Of a stretch of DNA of 5,698 bases, positions 1 through 3,936 are shown in pieces. The number at the start of each line of letters is the position of its first letter. Position 1 is the stretch's first letter. A model generated the notes under the pieces. The model was not told where the DNA came from. It ran no database searches and was given only the letters and a program-made list of their open reading frames with translations. This stretch comes from Actinomycetes bacterium (GTDB lineage: Bacteria; Actinomycetota; Actinomycetes; Actinomycetales; Cellulomonadaceae): the NCBI GenBank assembly GCA_021793115.1, contig JAJYTJ010000207.1:1-5698 (forward strand), given 5' to 3'. Made by a program: the position numbers and the translations under genes.

Positions 1-224
1 GGGTCGTCGACGTAGGCCGCCTCGACGCGCTGCGCGACGACGACCGCCCATGTGGGCGGCGCGACGACGTCGGCGTGGCCGAGCGCGCGGGCGACCGCGG
101 GGTCGGTGTGCGCGGGGTGGGTGGCGCCGACCGCCTCCGCGAAGGCGGCGATCTCGGCGCGCGTCACCGTGGTGGGCTCGTCGGGCGGGTACACCCGTCC
201 GACGAACGAGGCGTCGACCGGCAC
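1..224 (-). CDS. MaoC/HadA-like hotdog dehydratase, N-terminal part (runs off the left edge)
   Basis: The 74 visible residues resemble the N-terminal MaoC-like hydratase domain (FAS1-type dehydratase, HadA family). Family members dehydrate 3-hydroxyacyl thioesters in fatty acid metabolism; substrate and partner cannot be told from this fragment. Visible landmarks are the opening VPVDASFVGRVY (residues 2-12), the helix around EIAAFAEAVGAT (24-35), and the stretch GHADVVAPPTWAVVV (49-63), which is typical of the fold entry in this family. The GTG start is the first usable start after an in-frame TAG, which is also the stop of rpmG, leaving a 12-base gap. No clear Shine-Dalgarno is seen, so translation is probably coupled to rpmG. 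Mycobacteria show the same order (rpmG2-hadA), which supports the call. The 3' end lies outside the window. Confidence 0.82.
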   Translation of the reverse strand, partial: MPVDASFVGRVYPPDEPTTVTRAEIAAFAEAVGATHPAHTDPAVARALGHADVVAPPTWAVVVAQRVEAAYVDD

Positions 225-236
225 GGTCCGCAGGGA

Positions 237-407
237 CTAGCGGGTCTCGCGGTGCAGCGTGTGGCGCCCGTCGCGCGGGCAGTACTTCTTCAGCTCGAGC
301 CGGTCGGGGTCGTTCCGCCGGTTCTTCTTGGTGATGTAGTTCCGCTCCTTGCACTCCGTGCAGGCGAGCGTGATCTTCGGACGGACGTCCTGGGCCTTGC
401 TGGCCAT
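237..407 (-). CDS. rpmG: 50S ribosomal protein L33
   Basis: This 56-residue protein is L33 of the large ribosomal subunit. The signatures are [20 protein letters not shown] (residues 7-26), the basic block [17 protein letters not shown] (27-43) and the C-terminal RHTLHRETR. Length matches the family. Zinc-type L33 proteins carry two CxxC pairs. Here the first pair is intact (C16, C19), but the second reads C43-P-R-D46, so one of four ligands is Asp. The ATG start is set by a good Shine-Dalgarno 7 bases upstream. It is the upstream member of a tight pair with the dehydratase gene. Paralogous L33 genes are common in actinobacteria; this one is closer to the cysteine-containing form. Confidence 0.95.
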   Translation of the reverse strand: MASKAQDVRPKITLACTECKERNYITKKNRRNDPDRLELKKYCPRDGRHTLHRETR

Positions 408-414
408 GGCGTTG

Positions 415-420
415 CCACCT
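415..420 (-). promoter_or_regulatory. Shine-Dalgarno site of rpmG
   Basis: The minus strand reads AGGTGG here, 7 bases before the ATG at 407 (within a longer AGAGGTGG). It is a good match to the anti-Shine-Dalgarno and fixes the rpmG start. Confidence 0.7.
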
Positions 421-511
421 CTGCGATGTTCTGCGTCTGGACCGACCCCGACCTGGAGGCCGGGAAGCTGGAGCCACGCGCGCCGGGGTCACCCGGGCAC
501 AAGGCCGACCC

Positions 512-517
512 ATCCTA
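512..517 (-). promoter_or_regulatory. Possible -10 element for rpmG
   Basis: The minus strand reads TAGGAT, which fits the TANNNT pattern of actinobacterial housekeeping -10 elements. Transcription would start near 505, giving a leader of about 98 bases before rpmG. No convincing -35 is seen upstream, so this is a weak prediction. The rest of the 170-base gap between the GNAT remnant and rpmG holds nothing I recognise, apart from two near-identical copies of CCGGTGCCGG around 545-570. Confidence 0.35.
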
Positions 518-577
518 CGGCATCGCCCTCCGCCCTCCGCACGCCCGGTGCCGGGAGGACCGGTGCCGGCGCGGCGC

Positions 578-727
578 TCACGCGGTGGGCAGGCGGGCCT
601 CCAGCAGCAGCACGTCCCGCCACCGGCCCGCGAGCGGCCCGTGCGTCATACGGCCGAGGCGTTCCCAGGTCCCCACCAGCCGGAACCCGGCGCCCCGGTG
701 CAGCGCGACACTCGCCGCGTTCTCGCA
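578..727 (-). pseudogene. GNAT acetyltransferase remnant (C-terminal ~48 residues), possibly ArsN1-like
   Basis: Reading leftward on the minus strand, the frame encodes ENAASVALHRGAGFRLVG, then RMTHGPLAGRWRDVLLLEAR and a normal TGA stop. The Asn-Ala-Ser-x-x-Leu-His-x-x-x-Gly-Phe block is the last helix/strand of the GNAT fold. The GRWRDVLLLE ending is typical of phosphinothricin-type acetyltransferases, including the ArsN1 enzymes that detoxify arsinothricin and often sit in ars clusters. A full protein would be about 170-180 residues. Everything upstream of ENAAS, including the acetyl-CoA-binding loop, is missing: the same frame continues right only as the antisense of the arsM remnant. No start or ribosome binding site precedes the remnant. 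The family call is fairly firm; the ArsN1 subtype is inferred from the neighbours. The right boundary is uncertain by about 10 bases. Confidence 0.72.
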
Positions 728-728
728 C

Positions 729-1100
729 GTCGAGTTCCGGCGTGGCGTCATCGAGGACCTGCCGCTCGACGACGTGTCCGTGGACGTCGTCATCTCCAAC
801 TGCGTCATCAACCTCTCGCCCGACAAGCCGGCGGTGCTCGCCGAGGCGTTCCGCGTGCTCGCGCCGGGCGGCCGGCTCCGGGTGGCGGACGTGGTCGCCG
901 AGGTACCGCTGTCCGACGAGCGGCGCGCCGAGCTGGGCGACGTGGCGAGTTGCGCGGGCGGCGCGATGTCCGACGACGAGTACGTCGACCTCCTCGCGCG
1001 CGCCGGCTTCGTCGACGCCGAGGTGACGGTCACCGCACGCCGGGACAACGGCGTGCACCCCGCGGTCGTCCGGGCCCGCAAGCCGGGCGCGTCCGCCTGA
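729..1100 (+). pseudogene. arsM: Arsenite methyltransferase remnant (C-terminal ~123 residues)
   Basis: The plus-strand frame from about 729 encodes VEFRRGVIEDLPLDD, then VDVVISNCVINLSPDK, FRVLAPGGRLRVADVV and GDVASCAGGAMSDDEYVDLL, ending at TGA 1098-1100. This is the C-terminal part of an ArsM-type SAM-dependent arsenite methyltransferase, which methylates As(III) in the cytoplasm. The Cys of SNCVINLS and the Cys of SCAGGAM correspond to the two conserved As(III)-binding cysteines of this half. The N-terminal half is gone, including SAM motif I (the glycine-rich loop) and the first conserved Cys. The family is usually about 260-280 residues, so under half remains. The frame stays open leftward because of the high G+C, but that sequence is antisense to the GNAT tail and shows no ArsM similarity. 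No start with a ribosome binding site is seen, so it is probably non-functional. Confidence 0.85.
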
Positions 1101-1114
1101 GGTCGTCGTCGCAC

Positions 1115-1144
1115 GACCGCCGAGCCGGCACCGGGTCGGCGGTC
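1115..1144 (+). terminator. Hairpin after the arsM remnant
   Basis: GACCGCCGA (1115-1123) pairs perfectly with TCGGCGGTC (1136-1144) around a 12-base loop, starting 14 bases after the arsM stop. No T-run follows, as is common in high-G+C actinobacteria. It is a plausible terminator of the original arsM transcript. Confidence 0.5.
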
Positions 1145-1171
1145 CTGCGGCACGGCGGCGACGTGCCCGGC

Positions 1172-1249
1172 GACGAGCCGGACGACGAGCCGGACGACGA
1201 GCCGGACGACGAGGCGGGTGACGAGGCGGGTGACGAGGCGGGTGACGAG
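1172..1249. repeat. 12-base tandem repeat, six full copies plus half
   Basis: Three exact copies of GACGAGCCGGAC (1172-1207) are followed by three exact copies of GACGAGGCGGGT (1208-1243) and a final GACGAG. The array lies between two convergent genes (arsM remnant and arsC), downstream of both stops. One plus-strand frame would read as an acidic DEPD/DEAG run, but no gene with a credible start covers it, so it is best treated as an intergenic minisatellite. Confidence 0.9.
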
Positions 1250-1264
1250 CGCGAGGGGGCCGCC

Positions 1265-1279
1265 GCGGACCCCGTCCGC
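1265..1279 (-). terminator. Hairpin just after arsC
   Basis: A perfect 6-base stem (GCGGAC and GTCCGC) with a 3-base loop begins 3 bases beyond the arsC stop. It has no T-tract. It probably acts as a terminator, or as a 3'-end stabiliser, for the arsR-arsC/arsC message. Confidence 0.5.
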
Positions 1280-1282
1280 TGG

Positions 1283-1702
1283 CTAGCCGAGCACCGGCGC
1301 GACACCCAGCTCGTCGAGCAGGCCGAGCACGCGCGCGCGGATCGCGTCACGGATGGGCCGGACCACCTCGATCGGCTGCCCCGCCGGGTCGTCGAGCACC
1401 CAGTCTTCGTAGCGCGTGCCGGGGAAGAACGGGCACGTGTCGCCGCACCCCATGGTGACCACGACGTCCGACGAGCGGACCGCCTCGCCCGTGAGGACCT
1501 TGGGACGCTCCGCCGCGATGTCGATGCCCACCTCGGCCATCGCGGCGACGGCCACCGGGTTCACCGCGTCGGCCGGGGTCGAGCCCGCCGAGCGCACCTC
1601 GACGGCCCCGCCGGACAGCGCCGACAGGAAGCCGGCGGCCATCTGGGACCGGCCGGCGTTGTGGATGCAGACGAACAGGACGCTCGGGCGCTCGGTCGGC
1701 AT
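1283..1702 (-). CDS. arsC: Arsenate reductase, low-molecular-weight phosphatase fold
   Basis: This cytoplasmic 139-residue enzyme reduces arsenate to arsenite. The P-loop is C12-IHNAG-R18-SQ (Cys-x5-Arg). SAGSTPADAVNP (38-49) follows, then the redox segment GCGDTCPFFPG with C86 and C90, and YEDWVLDDPAG (98-108) carrying the Asp-Pro general-acid motif. Length and motif order match LMW-PTP-fold arsenate reductases. The Cys pair is four residues apart, unlike the wider pair of the thioredoxin-linked staphylococcal enzyme. Whether thioredoxin or mycothiol/mycoredoxin is the reductant is not settled here. The ATG is supported by a strong Shine-Dalgarno. However, the frame stays open upstream to a GTG at 1972 that overlaps the arsR-arsC stop, which would give a 229-residue protein. 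It is the second gene of the minus-strand ars operon and presumably shares the promoter at 2640-2676. Confidence 0.93.
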   Translation of the reverse strand: MPTERPSVLFVCIHNAGRSQMAAGFLSALSGGAVEVRSAGSTPADAVNPVAVAAMAEVGIDIAAERPKVLTGEAVRSSDVVVTMGCGDTCPFFPGTRYEDWVLDDPAGQPIEVVRPIRDAIRARVLGLLDELGVAPVLG

Positions 1703-1707
1703 GGGGA

Positions 1708-1714
1708 CTCCTTC
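1708..1714 (-). promoter_or_regulatory. Shine-Dalgarno site supporting the short arsC start
   Basis: The minus strand reads GAAGGAG, five bases before the ATG at 1702. It is the strongest ribosome binding site in the window and overlaps the edge of the 18-base array. It favours the 139-residue ArsC start over the GTG at 1972. Confidence 0.8.
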
Positions 1715-1838
1715 GGACGGTTCGGTGGGCTCGGACGGTTCGGTGGGCTCGGACGGTTCGGTGGGCTCGGACGGTCCGGTGGGCTCGGACGGTCCGGTGG
1801 GCTCGGACGGTCCGGCAGGCTCGGACGGTCCGGCGAGG
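1713..1838. repeat. 18-base tandem repeat, seven copies
   Basis: The plus-strand unit is TCGGACGGTTCGGTGGGC. Copies 1-3 (1713-1766) are identical. Copies 4-5 share one T-to-C change, copy 6 has GGCAGGC at its end, and copy 7 (1821-1838) is degenerate. Each unit is two related 9-base halves. Eighteen is a multiple of three, so copy-number change keeps the arsC frame; the minus strand reads EPTEPS or GPSEPT units. The gradient from exact to diverged copies suggests growth at the arsC-proximal end. Confidence 0.93.
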
Positions 1839-1968
1839 TCGAGCGCGCCGGCGATCGTCCCGGCGCGACCGTTCGCCGTGACACCGGCGGGAGCGGGCAG
1901 GGCCGCGCGGTCGGGCGAGCGGTCGACCACGTCGGCCTGGTCGGACGGCTGCGGCGGGTCGCGGAGCG

Positions 1969-2640
1969 TCACGCCGCCACCGCGTGCCGCGCGAGCACGT
2001 CCACGCGCCGCGCGAGCTCCGCCAGCGCGGCGTCGAACGCGGCGTCCGTACCCACAACCGCCGGGTCGGCCACCGACCAGTGCAGGCGAGCGGCACCGCC
2101 GAGCTCTTCGTGCGCCTGGTCGCACACGGTGACGACGAGGTCGTCGCCGCGCACCACGTCGGCCACGGCGCGCGGCCGCGCCGCCGCGAGCGCCAGGCCG
2201 TGCCGCGCGACGGCGGCAACCGCCAGGGGGTCGATCGCCGGCGCCGGGTGGGTGCCGGCCGAGGCGACGGGGATCGCGCTGCCGCGGCGCCACAGCGCGG
2301 CCGCGAGCTGCGAGCGCGCGGAGTTCCCCGTGCACACGAAGACGACGCGGCGCACCGTGAGCCGGGTGTCCGGCAGCAGGCCGTCGAACGCGGAGGGCAC
2401 CAGGCGCAGGTAGGTGTGGCGGCGGTCGCCGTGCGACCGGCTGCGGCTCACCACGCCGGCGGCGACGAGCACGCCGAGGTGGTGCGCCAGGAGGTTCGAG
2501 GGCACCCCGAGCGCGGCCTGGAGCTCCCCCGGCGAGGCGTCTCCGACGGCGAGCAGGTCGACGATCCGCAGCCGCGCCGGGTCCGCGAGCGCCGCGTGCC
2601 GTGCCGCGCGCCCCGCGATCGCACCCTGCTCAACACTCAT
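1969..2640 (-). CDS. ArsR-type repressor fused to an ArsC-like (LMW-PTP) domain
   Basis: This 223-residue fusion pairs a winged-helix ArsR/SmtB-type DNA-binding domain with an arsenate-reductase-like domain. The N-terminal half has ALADPARLRIVDLLAVGD (residues 17-34), the recognition-helix region VPSNLLAHHLGVLVAAGVV (46-64) and the wing SHGDRRHTYLRL (69-80). The second half starts at VVFVCTGNSARSQLAAALW, with the Cys-x5-Arg loop C103 to R109, then SAGTHPAPAIDP (127-138), VTVCDQAHEEL (C173) and an Asp-Pro at 192-193. The catalytic loop is therefore intact, so it may be a regulator that also reduces arsenate or senses it through that site. The HTH half contains no cysteine, so the usual As(III)-thiol sensor of classical ArsR is absent there. 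The start at 2640 was chosen because in-frame ATGs further upstream would fall inside the promoter. It is the first gene of the operon with arsC and presumably autorepresses. Confidence 0.92.
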   Translation of the reverse strand: MSVEQGAIAGRAARHAALADPARLRIVDLLAVGDASPGELQAALGVPSNLLAHHLGVLVAAGVVSRSRSHGDRRHTYLRLVPSAFDGLLPDTRLTVRRVVFVCTGNSARSQLAAALWRRGSAIPVASAGTHPAPAIDPLAVAAVARHGLALAAARPRAVADVVRGDDLVVTVCDQAHEELGGAARLHWSVADPAVVGTDAAFDAALAELARRVDVLARHAVAA

Positions 2641-2676
2641 TGAGTCAATCATCAGTGAGTGATCTGCGCGTGTCAA
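2635..2676 (-). promoter_or_regulatory. Promoter and operator of the ars operon, apparently leaderless
   Basis: On the minus strand a perfect -35 TTGACA (2676-2671) is followed by a 17-base spacer and the -10-like GATGAT (2653-2648). Seven bases later comes the A of the ATG at 2640, so transcription should start at or within a base or two of the start codon. Two palindromes overlap this region: ACTCA-T-TGAGT (2635-2645, over the ATG) and ATCA-GTGAG-TGAT (2651-2663, over the -10 and spacer). They are good candidates for the ArsR-ArsC binding site. Confidence 0.75.
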
Positions 2677-2762
2677 CCGTCGCGCCACCGCGCGGCCCGG
2701 GCCGGCTGCACCCGCTCCCCCTCGTCGCGCGCATCCCCGCCCGGCCGGGTGAGGATGACGCG

Positions 2763-3461
2763 ATGAGCGCCCCCGACCCGCGACCCGGCCTGCTGCGCGA
2801 CCCGGCCCACGGCCCGCTGCCGGCGCTGCTCCTCGCGCTGACGTTCATCACCGGGCTGGTCGACGCCGCGAGCATCCTCGGGCTCGACCGCGTGTTCGTC
2901 GCCAACATGACCGGCAACGTCGTCTTCCTCGGGTTCGCCGCCGCCGGCGCGCCCGGGTTCTCCCTCGTCGGGTCGGTCGTCGCGCTGGCCGGCTTCCTCG
3001 TCGGCGCGGGCGCGGGCGGGCTCGTCCTGCGCCGCCGCCCGCCGGACCGGGCCGCGCTCCTGGCCGGCACGTGCGCCGCCGAGCTCACGCTCGTCGCGGC
3101 CGCCACCGTGGTCGCGACGGCCGACCCGCGGGCCCGCACCGCGACGTGGCTCATGACCGGGCTGCTCGCGATCGCCCTCGGCGCGCAGAACGCGGTGGCG
3201 CGCCGGCTCGCGGTGCCGGACCTCACCACGACCGTGCTCACCATGACGCTCACCGGCATCGCGGCCGATGCCGCGGCCGGACGGGTGCTGGTGCGCCGTG
3301 TGCTCGCCGTGGTGGCGATGGCGCTCGGTGCGGTGGCGGGTGCGCTGCTGGTGCTGCGGGCCTCGCTCGCCGCGGGACTGGCCGGTGCGACCGTGGCGCT
3401 CGCGCTCGTCACCACCGGCGCGCTCGTGGCCGGCCGGCGGCCCGCGGCCTGGCGCGCGTGA
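2763..3461 (+). CDS. DUF1275 (YoaK-type) integral membrane protein
   Basis: This 232-residue protein has about six hydrophobic segments and the two landmarks of the DUF1275/YoaK family: TGLVDAASILGLDRVFVANM with TGNVVFLG (residues 30-57), and GAQNAVARRLAVPDLTTTVL (140-159) followed by TMTLTGIAADA. Length matches the family, about 230 residues. No transport substrate or biochemical role is firmly known for the family, so none is assigned. The ATG at 2763 has a GAGG eight bases upstream; the nearby ATG at 2755 is out of frame. The gene is divergent from the ars operon across 122 bases and converges on the MarR gene with only 7 bases between stops. I see no clear promoter of its own, so any link to arsenic is speculation from position. 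Confidence 0.88.
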   Translation: MSAPDPRPGLLRDPAHGPLPALLLALTFITGLVDAASILGLDRVFVANMTGNVVFLGFAAAGAPGFSLVGSVVALAGFLVGAGAGGLVLRRRPPDRAALLAGTCAAELTLVAAATVVATADPRARTATWLMTGLLAIALGAQNAVARRLAVPDLTTTVLTMTLTGIAADAAAGRVLVRRVLAVVAMALGAVAGALLVLRASLAAGLAGATVALALVTTGALVAGRRPAAWRA

Positions 3462-3468
3462 CCGGGCC

Positions 3469-3936
3469 TCAGACCGCCGGTTCCACCAGCACCGTGCTCG
3501 CCTCGCGCGCCACCTTCTCCAGCGCGTCGAGCGCGGCCGCCACCGCGGCGAGCTCGTCGTCGTCCAGCACCGCCAGCAGCCGGCCGACGCCGCGCGCCTG
3601 CTCGGTCCGCGTCGCGACGAGCAGGTCCCGCCCGGCGTCGGTGATCTCGACGAGCGTCGAGCGCGCGTCGTCCGGGCTGGGCCGCCGCACGACGAGGCCA
3701 CGCTCCTCGAGCGCCCCGACGATCCGCGTCACGGCCGGCGGCGAGAACCGCTCGGTGCGCGCCAGGTCGCTGGGCCGGTGCGGCCCGTACCGGTAGAGCG
3801 TCGCGAGCGTCGAGAAGTGACCCACGGCGAGGTCGCCGCTCGCGGGCCGGATGCGCCGGCCGATGCGCAGCAGCGCCGGGGTGAGACGCGCGGCCACCTC
3901 GGACCGCGCGTCGTCGGCCCGCTCGCGCCCGGTCAC
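3469..3936 (-). CDS. MarR-family transcriptional regulator
   Basis: This 155-residue protein is a MarR-type winged-helix repressor, probably a dimer. Visible features are helix 1 ARLTPALLRIGRRIRP (residues 16-31), FSTLATLYRYGPHRPSDLA (41-59), recognition helix SPPAVTRIVGALEERGLV (65-82), wing RRPSPDDARSTLVEIT (84-99) with the family Asp-x-Arg-Ser signature, and a C-terminal dimerisation helix (125-145). The GTG start overlaps the TGA of the upstream MFS transporter gene (GTGA), so it is co-transcribed and probably translationally coupled; no strong Shine-Dalgarno is seen. MarR proteins paired with efflux pumps usually repress the pump and themselves and respond to pump substrates. That is inferred here, since the promoter lies beyond the right edge. 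Confidence 0.92.
   Translation of the reverse strand: MTGRERADDARSEVAARLTPALLRIGRRIRPASGDLAVGHFSTLATLYRYGPHRPSDLARTERFSPPAVTRIVGALEERGLVVRRPSPDDARSTLVEITDAGRDLLVATRTEQARGVGRLLAVLDDDELAAVAAALDALEKVAREASTVLVEPAV

Larger units (their letters stand above)
1703..1972 (-). other. Open in-frame N-terminal extension of arsC, low complexity
   Basis: A GTG at 1972-1970 overlaps the TGA of the ArsR-ArsC gene (GTGA) and opens 90 codons with no stop, in frame with arsC. The first part begins VTLRDPPQPSDQADVVDR and has no domain I recognise and no membrane segment. The remainder is the 18-base array, read as Gly/Glu-Pro-Ser-Glu-Pro-Thr repeats. By hand count, 44 of the first 47 codons end in G or C while second positions are far less G+C-rich, the pattern of real actinobacterial coding sequence. 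It could be a disordered extension of ArsC, a small overlapping gene later joined to arsC, or a remnant of a lost gene. The strong internal ribosome binding site at 1708-1714 argues that at least the short ArsC is made. Confidence 0.5.

Noticed and set aside
75..1100. One long plus-strand gene ending in the ArsM sequence.
   Set aside because: The first two thirds are antisense to the dehydratase, rpmG and the GNAT tail and have no ArsM similarity; only the part after about 729 is arsM.
1172..1249. CRISPR array.
   Set aside because: The copies are contiguous 12-base units with no spacers, and no cas genes are nearby.
1703..1972. Remnant of an Acr3 arsenite exporter.
   Set aside because: A faint resemblance of a few residues to an Acr3 N-terminus was considered, but there is no hydrophobic segment and the match is not better than chance by eye.
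548..2413. A 621-codon open frame on the plus strand.
   Set aside because: It runs antisense to clear arsC and ArsR-ArsC genes and is open only because of high G+C; the product is Arg/Ala-rich with no recognisable domain.
2641..2762. A plus-strand promoter for the DUF1275 gene using TTGAGT at 2640-2645 as -35.
   Set aside because: The hexamer 17 bases downstream is TCTGCG, which does not resemble a -10 element.
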